This document shows positions 17,692 to 24,938 of a DNA stretch of 64,000 nucleotides, piece after piece. The notes under the pieces are model-generated. The model was not told where the DNA came from. It made no database searches and saw only the letters and a list, made by a program, of their open reading frames with translations. Source of the stretch: Novosphingobium sp. RL4. Its GTDB lineage: Bacteria > Pseudomonadota > Alphaproteobacteria > Sphingomonadales > Sphingomonadaceae. The stretch is taken from contig NZ_CP141944.1 in the NCBI RefSeq assembly GCF_035658495.1, positions 2,568,001 through 2,632,000 on the forward strand, written 5' to 3'. Numbering within the stretch: position 1 is the first letter of the stretch; each line of letters begins with the position of its first letter. The translations under genes and the position numbers were made by a program.

Positions 17692-19295
17692 TGAACCGGC
17701 GTGACGCGCTGCATTTGGGCGCGGTGGCAGGACTGGTGACGGGCCTTCCCGCACCGGCGCTCGCCGCCGCCGGGAAGCCTCCCGCGAGGAACGGGATCGA
17801 GGGCCAGCGCCGGGCCGATCAAGGGGATGGCACCTACCTCAATCCAGTACTCGCCGGCGACTATCCCGATCCGACGATTCTCAAAGACGGCGAAGACTAC
17901 TATCTCACGCATTCCTCTTTCGAAGCCGCGCCCGGACTGCTGATCTGGCATTCGCGCGATCTCGTGAACTGGACGCCGATAGCTTCCGCGTTGGAAAAGC
18001 CGCTGGGCACGGTCTTCGCGGTCGATCTCGTGAAGCATGAAGGGCGATATTACATTTACATTCCGTTCATGGCGGCGCCGTGGTCGGAAGGGCTCAAAAG
18101 CTTCGCCAACATCTGTGTCAGCCACGCGGACGATATTCGCGGACCGTGGAGCGAGCCGGTCGACCTCGGCATCGGCGGCCTGATCGACCCCGGCCATGTC
18201 GTGGGTGAAAACGGCAAACGCTATCTCTTCCTGTCCGGTGTCAACCGCGTGCGCCTGACCGACGACGGCCTCGCCACGGACGGTCCGGTGGAGAAAGTCT
18301 ATGACGGGTGGAAATATCCTGACGACTGGGTGACCGAAGCCTACTCGCTGGAAGGCCCCAAGTTGTTCCGGCGAGGCGACTGGTTTTATCTCGTGACAGC
18401 GGTGGGCGGCACCGCCGGCCCCCCTACCGGCCACATGGTGACGGTGGCCCGTTCGCGCTCGGTTCACGGGCCTTGGGAGGACTGCCCTCACAATCCCGTG
18501 ATCCGCACCTGGAACCCTGCGGACAAATGGCTGTCCCGCGGTCACGCCACCTTCGTGGAAGGTCCTGCGGGAGATTGGTGGGCCGTCTATCACGGATATG
18601 AGAACGGCTTCTACACGCTCGGTCGGCAGACCCTGCTCGAACCGATCCGGTGGGACAAGCAGGGCTGGCCTCACGCGATGGGCGCCGACCTTGCACGCCC
18701 GCTCGCCAAGCCTTCCGGGGGCGAGGCGGGGCCGCACGGCATGGCGTGGTCGGACGATTTCTCAGGCCAGTCTCTCGGCTCGCGCTGGCGTTTCTACAAC
18801 CAGGCCCCGGGCGCTGGTGCACGGGCAACCGTCGGCGGCAATGCGCTGACACTTGCAGCGAAAGGCACCGGACCGCAGGACTGCTCTCCGCTGACCCACC
18901 TTGTCGGCGATCACGCCTACGAGTGCTCAGTCTCTGTAGAGCTGACGGACGGTGCGTCTGCAGGGTTGCTCCTGTTCTTCAACGACCGGCTGTTCCTCGG
19001 CATGGCTTACGATGGCGAGCGCATGGTAAGCTATCGTGGCGGCAAGGCGAGTTACTGGCAGGAGCCGGTGGAGAAAGGCAGCAGGATCGACTTGCGGATC
19101 GTCAACGATCGGCAAATCGTCTCCATGTATCACCGCACGCCAGGTGGTGAGTGGGTTCGCCACGCTGTTCGCAGCGAAGTCTCCGGCTACCACGCCAATA
19201 CCATGGACGACCTGGCAAGCCTGCGCCCGGCGATCTTCGCCAGCGGCAAGGGTTCGGCACGTTTCAGGGACTATCGTTACAAGGCGCTTGCCTGA
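17688..19295 (+). CDS. GH43-family glycosidase with Tat-type signal peptide
   Basis: This 535-aa protein begins with an NRRDALHLG twin-arginine motif and a hydrophobic stretch ending PALAAA, so it is probably exported by Tat. The five-bladed propeller of family 43 follows: YPDPTI (general base Asp), IDPGH (pKa-tuning Asp) and SLEGPK (general acid Glu). A C-terminal beta-sandwich (about residues 360-535) resembles the XynB_C/concanavalin-like domain. GH43 enzymes are mostly beta-xylosidases and alpha-L-arabinofuranosidases; the exact sugar is unclear. The ATG overlaps the beta-subunit gene, so it belongs to the deglycosidase operon. It could trim a pentose from a diglycoside before uptake (inference). 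Confidence 0.88.
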   Translation: MMNRRDALHLGAVAGLVTGLPAPALAAAGKPPARNGIEGQRRADQGDGTYLNPVLAGDYPDPTILKDGEDYYLTHSSFEAAPGLLIWHSRDLVNWTPIASALEKPLGTVFAVDLVKHEGRYYIYIPFMAAPWSEGLKSFANICVSHADDIRGPWSEPVDLGIGGLIDPGHVVGENGKRYLFLSGVNRVRLTDDGLATDGPVEKVYDGWKYPDDWVTEAYSLEGPKLFRRGDWFYLVTAVGGTAGPPTGHMVTVARSRSVHGPWEDCPHNPVIRTWNPADKWLSRGHATFVEGPAGDWWAVYHGYENGFYTLGRQTLLEPIRWDKQGWPHAMGADLARPLAKPSGGEAGPHGMAWSDDFSGQSLGSRWRFYNQAPGAGARATVGGNALTLAAKGTGPQDCSPLTHLVGDHAYECSVSVELTDGASAGLLLFFNDRLFLGMAYDGERMVSYRGGKASYWQEPVEKGSRIDLRIVNDRQIVSMYHRTPGGEWVRHAVRSEVSGYHANTMDDLASLRPAIFASGKGSARFRDYRYKALA

Positions 19296-19302
19296 TCGGC
19301 TA

Positions 19303-19336
19303 CGAGGGGGAGGCGGCCTGGCCGCCCTCCCCCTCG
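19303..19336. terminator. Strong hairpin between convergent genes
   Basis: A nearly perfect GC-rich inverted repeat (16 bp per arm with one bulge and a very small loop) lies between the GH43 gene and the convergent MFS gene. It has no T tract but sits exactly where a bidirectional terminator is needed. Confidence 0.5.
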
Positions 19337-19355
19337 CTATGGAATACAATTCCAG

Positions 19356-20780
19356 TCACGCGTCATGTTCGGGGAACAAGGGCGCCGGAAGCCGGAACGC
19401 CAGAACCAGGCATATCAGCATCAGCCCTTCGATGGCGGCGATCGCAGGCAGGACCGCGCCGACCTCTCCTGTCGGCGCACCGGCGAAGAAGGCCGTACCG
19501 ACTATGGCGATGCCCAGCGCCATGCCGAGTTCCTGCACCGTCTTGATGAAACCGCTTGCCGTGCCCGCATGGCTCCGGTCGACGCGCGCGAGGATCACCG
19601 GCGTCAGCGGGCCGCTGGTCATGCCCATGCCGGTCCCGGCAAGAGCAAGACATGGCAGTGCCCACCAGAACGACACGTCGGTCTCGATCCACGCCAGAGT
19701 GCCTCCGGCAAACAATGCCATCAGCGTGATCCCGCCTACCAGCACCCATTTGCCGTGGCTCGTCACGAGCTTGCGGCCGAGAAAGGCAATACCGAGCATG
19801 ACCCCGGCGCTGAACGGGATGTGCAGCAGGCCGGTTTCCAGTGGAGAGAAACCGAGCAATTTCTGCGCCCCGAATGCGAAGACGAACAGGAAGCCGCCCG
19901 TCGCCGCGCCGAATGCCAGCGCGATCGCAAGGCCAAGCGCGAACTGCCTTTGATGGAAGAGTTCAGGCGCATAAAGCGTCGCGGCCCCGACTTTTGCGCG
20001 TCTCTCGGTCCGCCGCCAGACCAGCGCCAGCATGATCGGAGCCGCGAAGAGCAAGGCGAGATGCCAGGGTTGCCAGCCAAGGTCATGCCCCCGCACAAGC
20101 GGATAGAGCATCGCAGCCATAGACGCGGCGAACAGCATGGTTCCACCACCGTCGATCCCGCGCGTCAGGGACGAACGCGCAGAAGGCAGCAACTTCCACG
20201 CGACGATCACTGCCAACACGCCGACCGGCACGTTGATGAGGAACACACTGCGCCACCCCAGGCCGAAGGGATTGGCATGGATCAGCACGCCGCCGATGAT
20301 CGGCCCGCAGATGGCTGAAAGGCCGCCGATGACGCCGACCCATGCCAGCTTCGCCACGCGCTCCAGTGGCTGGAACAGGACCTGGATCAATGCCATGACC
20401 TGCGGCGCCATCATCGCCCCCGCTCCGCCTTGAAGCACGCGCGCGGCGATGAGTTGTTCCGGGCTGCGAGAGAGCCCGCAAAGCATCGAGGCAAACGTGA
20501 AGCCCGCCACGCCGCCAATGAACAGGCGATTGTAGCCGAAAGCATCCCCCAGCCGGCCGCCCAGCATCAACAGCAGGGCAAATGCCAGCGAGTAGCCCGC
20601 CGCGACCCATTGCGCCTGTGCCGCCGCCGCGCCGAAGTCCTGTTCGATCACCGGCAGCGCGGTGTTGACGATGGTGACGTCCACGATCTCAAGAACCAGC
20701 GCCACCATCAATGTCAGGTAGGCCAGCGATTTCTGTCGCTCGGTCAGGTCCATGACCTGCGCCGGAAACGGCGATGCCAT
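19356..20780 (-). CDS. DHA2-family MFS transporter in the sugar-dehydrogenase operon
   Basis: This product of about 474 aa has 14 predicted membrane helices. Motif A (GGRLGDAFGYNRLFI) and the motif-C stretch GPIIGGVLIHANPFG are typical of DHA2 transporters. I start at ATG 20780; a TTG three codons upstream overlaps the stop of the GMC gene. It is the last gene of the leftward operon with the dehydrogenase subunits and shares its operator. In this context it could export a toxic aglycone or import a glycoside; sequence alone does not decide. Confidence 0.85.
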   Translation of the reverse strand: MASPFPAQVMDLTERQKSLAYLTLMVALVLEIVDVTIVNTALPVIEQDFGAAAAQAQWVAAGYSLAFALLLMLGGRLGDAFGYNRLFIGGVAGFTFASMLCGLSRSPEQLIAARVLQGGAGAMMAPQVMALIQVLFQPLERVAKLAWVGVIGGLSAICGPIIGGVLIHANPFGLGWRSVFLINVPVGVLAVIVAWKLLPSARSSLTRGIDGGGTMLFAASMAAMLYPLVRGHDLGWQPWHLALLFAAPIMLALVWRRTERRAKVGAATLYAPELFHQRQFALGLAIALAFGAATGGFLFVFAFGAQKLLGFSPLETGLLHIPFSAGVMLGIAFLGRKLVTSHGKWVLVGGITLMALFAGGTLAWIETDVSFWWALPCLALAGTGMGMTSGPLTPVILARVDRSHAGTASGFIKTVQELGMALGIAIVGTAFFAGAPTGEVGAVLPAIAAIEGLMLICLVLAFRLPAPLFPEHDA

Positions 20781-20785
20781 GGCGG

Positions 20786-22480
20786 TCAAATTACGCCTTC
20801 CTTCAGCATCGAAACCGCCGTCGCGCAGGCCCGCGCAGTGAGCGCCATGTAAGTGAGCGAAGGGTTCTGGCAGGCAGATGAGCTCATCTGTGCGCCATCG
20901 GTGACGAACAGGTTTGGAATGTCGTGGGCCTGGCTAAGGCGATTGAGCACCGAAGTCCCTGGGTCCCAACCCATCCGCGCGCCGCCCATTTCGTGAATGG
21001 AAGTGCCGCCATGGCCCGGCTTGTCGAAGCCCATGATGACGTGGCCGCCCGCGTCGGTCAGCATCGCGGTCGCCTCGCGATGCGCATCGGCAAGCGCCGC
21101 CATTTCCTCCTTGCCATGCTCGAAGGCAATCTCGAGCTGGCGGACGCCGCGCGGGTCCGTGCGGTTGCTCAGCGTCAGTCGATTGCTGGCGCGCGGCATC
21201 GAATCCGCGAAGACCACCAGCACCATCGTCCACGGACCGATCTGGTGCAGCTCTTCCTTGTAATCCTTGCCGATGCCGCCCATCCGCTTGCCGCGCGTCC
21301 AGGTGCCTTGCAGCGCGCCGCCCTGGAACGAATAGCCGCGCGTGAAGCCGTCCCCGTCCAGCGTGTCGAGATTGCGGAAACGCGGGATGACGATGCCGGT
21401 GGGCCGATTGCCGAAGCTGGTCCGGCCTTCGAATCCAGGCATCACCGCCATGGCCGCCATCGTATTGGCATGGTCCATGATGTGCGTGCCGAGCACCCCA
21501 CTCGAATTGGCAAGGCCGCGAGGCATCGCTTCGCTAGCCGAGTTGAGCATGAGGTGGACCGAGTTGAACGCCCCCGCGTTCAGAAACACCACGCGGGCAT
21601 AGGCAACCTTGTGCTCGCCGGTCTTCGTGTCGATCCAGCGCACCCCGGTAACCCGGCCGGTCTTCGCATCGTAATCCACCTTGTGGACCTGCGCGTCGGT
21701 AACGACCTTGAGCCGCCCGGTCTTCTTCGCCGCCGGCAGTGTTGCCGATTGCGTCGAGAAGTAGGCGCCGTAGGAACAGCCGCGCGCGCAGATGCTGCGA
21801 TACTGGCAGTGCGCCCGGCCCTGTTCGGGACGTGCCTCGGTAAGGTTCGCGGTGCGGCCGATTGTCATCACCCGGTCCGGATACTTCGCCCGGATCCGCT
21901 CACGGACGGCCGCCTCGACACAGTTCAATTCCATCGGCGGCAGAAAACGGCCGTCCGGAAGCTGGGCCAGCCCTTCCGCCGCGCCCGATACGCCGACGAA
22001 TTCCTCTACCTTGTCGTACCACGGGGCAAGGTCGGCATAGCGGATCGGCCAGTCGGTGCCGAAACCATCCCGCTTGTTGGCGCCGAAATCATAGTCCGAC
22101 CAGCGGTAGCACTGCCGCCCCCATGTCAGCGAACGCCCGCCGAGCTGGTAGGAGCGGAACCAGTCGAAGTCCTTGCCCTTCGCCTTCTGGTAGGGCTGCT
22201 CGGCATCGTTGACGAAGTGGCCTTCGGTGAACTCGTTGAAATGCCGGTTGAGCATCTGCACCGGATATTCGCGGGCATAAAGCTCGGCGTCGCCCTGCCC
22301 TCGAAACGGCATTTCCCACGGGGCCTTGAGTTCGGTCTCATAGCCCGTCTGATGCTCGATATTGCGGCCGCGCTCGACCATCAGGACGGTAAGGCCCGCC
22401 TCGGTCAGTTCCTTGGCCGCCCAGCCGCCGGTAATGCCGGAGCCAACGACAATAGCGTCGAATTGCGTGTTGTTGGTCAT
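20786..22480 (-). CDS. GMC-family sugar (glycoside 3-) dehydrogenase, catalytic subunit
   Basis: The 564-aa protein has the N-terminal FAD motif VGSGITGGWAAKEL, the GMC active-site histidine region (SIHEMGGARMG) and the C-terminal SSSACQNPSLTYMALTARA with the paired asparagine. A cysteine cluster CQYRSICARGC in the middle is like the iron-sulfur ligands of bacterial glucoside 3-dehydrogenases. With the small subunit encoded 1 bp upstream it probably oxidises C3 of a glycosyl residue and passes electrons to the respiratory chain. A 3-oxo-glycoside is exactly the substrate of the deglycosidase pair encoded at 16.3 kb. The start ATG is set by the small-subunit stop. Confidence 0.88.
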   Translation of the reverse strand: MTNNTQFDAIVVGSGITGGWAAKELTEAGLTVLMVERGRNIEHQTGYETELKAPWEMPFRGQGDAELYAREYPVQMLNRHFNEFTEGHFVNDAEQPYQKAKGKDFDWFRSYQLGGRSLTWGRQCYRWSDYDFGANKRDGFGTDWPIRYADLAPWYDKVEEFVGVSGAAEGLAQLPDGRFLPPMELNCVEAAVRERIRAKYPDRVMTIGRTANLTEARPEQGRAHCQYRSICARGCSYGAYFSTQSATLPAAKKTGRLKVVTDAQVHKVDYDAKTGRVTGVRWIDTKTGEHKVAYARVVFLNAGAFNSVHLMLNSASEAMPRGLANSSGVLGTHIMDHANTMAAMAVMPGFEGRTSFGNRPTGIVIPRFRNLDTLDGDGFTRGYSFQGGALQGTWTRGKRMGGIGKDYKEELHQIGPWTMVLVVFADSMPRASNRLTLSNRTDPRGVRQLEIAFEHGKEEMAALADAHREATAMLTDAGGHVIMGFDKPGHGGTSIHEMGGARMGWDPGTSVLNRLSQAHDIPNLFVTDGAQMSSSACQNPSLTYMALTARACATAVSMLKEGVI

Positions 22481-22481
22481 G

Positions 22482-23114
22482 TCAGCCGAAATCCACTGCG
22501 GTCCAGTCGCTGGAGAATGCGCGGTCGCCGGGCTTGAGAGGGATGTCCCACTCCCATTTTCCGGGCACCAGTTCATAGCGAAGTTCCTGCGATCCGCCGG
22601 CTTCGCTGGTGTAGTAGCCGGTCAGGATCAGCCCCTTGATCGCCGTCCACGGCGATGGTGGCGCGCCTTGGGCGAAAGCCTGGGTATCGAGCGCCGTCAG
22701 TAGCCGCACACGTTCCGCCGGGTCATGTCGCAGAAAATCGCCGCCCGCCGCGCGGTCGAGCGTGTGTTCCAGCCATGGGAGATGGCGCAGCGAACCGTCG
22801 CGGCGACGGAACGGTTCAAGCGCCGCCGTCACCATGCCTGCGGCCATCGGCGCGCGCGTGCCGGAAAGACCATGGGCAAGCGCCAGCACGACGAAATCGC
22901 CGACCCCCACGTCCTTCGCGCCAGGCGTATCGGTGCGCGGGATCACGAGATCGGAAACCTCCGCGATCAGATTGCGCTGGCGGTCGCTCGGCAGTTCGCG
23001 CTCGTCGAGAGCGGTAAGCTTCACGCCCGCTGCAGGAATGCCCAGAGCCAGCGCCAGCAGCGCCGCACCCGCGGTGAATTCGCGGCGGTTCCAGCCGGAA
23101 GTATGAGCGCTCAT
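22482..23114 (-). CDS. Gluconate 2-dehydrogenase subunit 3-family protein (dehydrogenase small subunit)
   Basis: This 210-aa protein starts with a twin-arginine signal (NRREFTAG, then a hydrophobic run to about residue 30). The mature part contains IAEVSDLVIPRTDTPGAKDVGVGDF, the signature of the gluconate-dehydrogenase gamma-subunit family. In glucoside 3-dehydrogenases this subunit carries the catalytic subunit through the Tat pathway and anchors it to the electron-transfer chain. It lies 1 bp ahead of the GMC gene. Its ATG overlaps the stop of a 28-codon remnant ORF (ATGA), so it was once translationally coupled to a gene now lost. Confidence 0.9.
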   Translation of the reverse strand: MSAHTSGWNRREFTAGAALLALALGIPAAGVKLTALDERELPSDRQRNLIAEVSDLVIPRTDTPGAKDVGVGDFVVLALAHGLSGTRAPMAAGMVTAALEPFRRRDGSLRHLPWLEHTLDRAAGGDFLRHDPAERVRLLTALDTQAFAQGAPPSPWTAIKGLILTGYYTSEAGGSQELRYELVPGKWEWDIPLKPGDRAFSSDWTAVDFG

Positions 23115-23197
23115 GCGTCGATATCCCTTGTCGGCGCATTGCCCGCATGGTCGGCTTCCTGGCCTGCGATCCGAGAGAGGCCCTTTATCGTCTTCAT
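23111..23197 (-). pseudogene. 28-codon remnant ORF, possible fused ends of a lost sugar isomerase gene
   Basis: This ORF reads MKTIKG and then LSRIAGQEADHAGNAPTRDI with two final residues, and its stop overlaps the ATG of the small-subunit gene. MKTIKG is the usual start of sugar phosphate isomerase/epimerase proteins found next to Gfo/Idh and GMC genes, which continue with PxxFLAQF; that continuation is absent here. I infer that an in-frame deletion left only the first six codons joined to the last codons of such a gene. The call rests on a very short match and may be wrong. Confidence 0.4.
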
Positions 23198-23214
23198 GAT
23201 CCGTCTCATTTCGA

Positions 23215-23499
23215 TCAGGCGGGGAGATGGTGGAAGTTCGGCGTCGTCACCGCCACGAAATCGATCCCGTCCTCACGCGCGGCTTCTTCGCGCAGCATCG
23301 TCTCGAGATCGGCATAGGCACGCGCCGGATCGATGCGATAGCTTTCTCCCGCCTGCTGCGAGCGCACGGCATCGCTGCTGAAAGCGCCCGCCACCAGTTC
23401 GATCTCGCGGTCCATTTCGGCAGCGATTCGGTGGACCGAGCCAATGAACGACCCCGGCCCTCTGCCGACAATGCCCATCCGCAGGCGCGCTTTCGTCAT
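23215..23499 (-). pseudogene. N-terminal fragment of a Gfo/Idh/MocA-family oxidoreductase
   Basis: The 94 codons read as the start of a Gfo/Idh/MocA protein: the NAD-binding GIVGRGPGSFIGSVHR, then ELVAGAFSSDAVRSQ, then IDFVAVTTPNFHHLPA and an immediate stop. Intact family members are 340-400 aa, so about three quarters of the gene is missing. The start is intact, with GAGAGGAAGC in front and an operator copy 19 bp further upstream, so transcription and translation initiation are preserved. It probably encoded an NAD-dependent 3-oxidation or reduction step in the pathway. The lost part is not present elsewhere in the window. Confidence 0.8.
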
Positions 23500-23518
23500 G
23501 CTTCCTCTCGTATGATTT

Positions 23519-23535
23519 ATAATGATGGTTCTAAT
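23519..23535 (+). promoter_or_regulatory. Operator-like element, copy E (degenerate)
   Basis: The sequence ATAATGATGGTTCTAAT matches the shared element at AAT-N4-xTTCTAAT. It lies 20 bp upstream of the Gfo/Idh-remnant start and shares a divergent intergenic region with copy B, 85 bp away. It is the weaker half-site match of the five. Confidence 0.55.
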
Positions 23536-23571
23536 TTTATATGAGGGGTCAGGTCAAGGCCTTCGATTGCA

Positions 23572-23600
23572 TTGACCGCGGTCAGAAACGCCGATATCAA
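23572..23600 (+). promoter_or_regulatory. Candidate sigma-70 promoter of the MFS gene
   Basis: TTGACC (23572-23577) and TATCAA (23595-23600) are separated by 17 bp. The operator copy B begins 4 bp after the -10 box, so a bound regulator would cover the transcription start. The MFS start codon is 52 bp downstream. Confidence 0.55.
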
Positions 23601-23603
23601 ACA

Positions 23604-23620
23604 GGAATAGAAATTCTAAT
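23604..23620 (+). promoter_or_regulatory. Operator-like element, copy B (GGAAT-N4-ATTCTAAT)
   Basis: The sequence GGAATAGAAATTCTAAT differs from copy A at one base, and the identity continues for several bases on each side. It lies 32 bp before the MFS gene at 23653, just downstream of the candidate promoter, the usual place for repressor binding. Confidence 0.75.
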
Positions 23621-23652
23621 ATAGCGCCGGACAGCGGCGCGGGCGGAGAGGC

Positions 23653-24864
23653 ATGAACCCGGTTTCCCGATTCTTCAGCAAGCTCACCATGAAGCCGCAG
23701 GGCATGACGATCGTCATCGCGGCCTTCCTTCCGATCTTCGCGATCGTCTCGATGTTCCCGATCGTGGCATCGATGATCGCCCACTTCCAGACCGACCCGG
23801 ACGCCGCGGCCAAAGTGCCGCTCATGGTCACCGCGCCGGGCCTCACCATCGCGATCCTCGCACCGTTCGCGGGCTGGTTCGTGGACAAGTTCGGCCGCCG
23901 CCGGCTGCTGCTGATCTGCACGTTCTTCTACGGCCTGTTCGGCACCCTGCCGTTCTTCCTCGACGACCTGAACCACATTTTCGCCAGCCGCCTGGCGCTG
24001 GGCGTTTGCGAGGCGGGCATCCTCACCATCGTCAACACCCTGCTCGGCGATTACTGGGATAACGAAAGCCGCCGAAACTGGCTGTTCCTGCAAGGGGTGA
24101 TCGGGCCGTTCCTGGCTTCGGGCGTGATCCTGATGTCTGGGCTTGTCGCCTCGATGCGGTGGAACGGCGGCTTCCTCGTCTATCTGGTCGCCTTCCCGAT
24201 CTATTTCGCGATGCTGGCGTTCCTCTACGAACCCAAGGGCCGCGCGGCACATGATGAAACTCCGGCAGAGCCGACCGGCGAGAAGGCTCGCTTCCCGGTC
24301 GGCGCCGCGCTCGGCGTCGCCGCGCTGACGCTGTTCTCGGCCGCACAGTACTACGTCTTCATCGTCAACGGCAGCATTGCCTTCGGCGAAGTGGGCGTCA
24401 CCGATCCCGCCGCCGTCGCCAAGATGAGCTTCCTTCCCAGCCTGTTCGTCATTCTCGGCGCGCTGCTGTTCCGTATCCTCTCGGGCCGATCCAACGGCGT
24501 ACAGCTCGGCGCCTTCCTTGCGATTCTCGGCACCGGCCTTGCCGTGATCGGTCTTGCCCGCAACCCGGGCGAGATGATCGTCGGCCTTGCCATCCAGCAG
24601 ACCGGCGCGGGCATGGCAGTGCCCTCTCTCATCGCCTGGGCCCAGACCAAGTTCCCCTTCGAGCATCGCGGCCGGGGCATGGGCATCTGGACCGGATCGT
24701 TCTTCTTCGGACAGTTCATCTCGCCTGTGCTCGTTCATCAGGCGAATGGTGCGACGGGCTCCATGCAGGGCGCGTTCCTCAGCGCGGGCGTACTCTCGCT
24801 GACAGTCGCCCTCGCCGCGCTCGGCATGGGCATGACACGCAGGCGAACGCCGCTGATGGCGTGA
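23653..24864 (+). CDS. MFS transporter, probable glycoside or aglycone importer
   Basis: The 403-aa protein has 12 predicted membrane helices. The motif-A loop between helices 2 and 3 reads GWFVDKFGRRRLLL. The ATG follows GGCGGAGAGG. It is a single-gene transcription unit with its own promoter and operator copy B and ends in a strong terminator. The neighbourhood suggests it brings glycosides, or sugars released from them, across the inner membrane after passage through the TonB receptor. Its substrate cannot be read from the sequence. Confidence 0.88.
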   Translation: MNPVSRFFSKLTMKPQGMTIVIAAFLPIFAIVSMFPIVASMIAHFQTDPDAAAKVPLMVTAPGLTIAILAPFAGWFVDKFGRRRLLLICTFFYGLFGTLPFFLDDLNHIFASRLALGVCEAGILTIVNTLLGDYWDNESRRNWLFLQGVIGPFLASGVILMSGLVASMRWNGGFLVYLVAFPIYFAMLAFLYEPKGRAAHDETPAEPTGEKARFPVGAALGVAALTLFSAAQYYVFIVNGSIAFGEVGVTDPAAVAKMSFLPSLFVILGALLFRILSGRSNGVQLGAFLAILGTGLAVIGLARNPGEMIVGLAIQQTGAGMAVPSLIAWAQTKFPFEHRGRGMGIWTGSFFFGQFISPVLVHQANGATGSMQGAFLSAGVLSLTVALAALGMGMTRRRTPLMA

Positions 24865-24885
24865 TCCGGCAACGCCGCGCATAAG

Positions 24886-24923
24886 AAAGGCCCGCCGGGA
24901 GCGATCCCGGCGGGCCTTTTCTT
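24886..24923. terminator. Bidirectional rho-independent terminator
   Basis: A perfect 15-bp stem (24886-24900 with 24905-24919) closed by a 4-nt loop is followed by TTCTTT. It separates the MFS gene from the convergent GH3 gene; the stem starts with AAA, giving a T run on the other strand as well. Confidence 0.9.
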
Positions 24924-24938
24924 TGGGATTGCTGCGCT

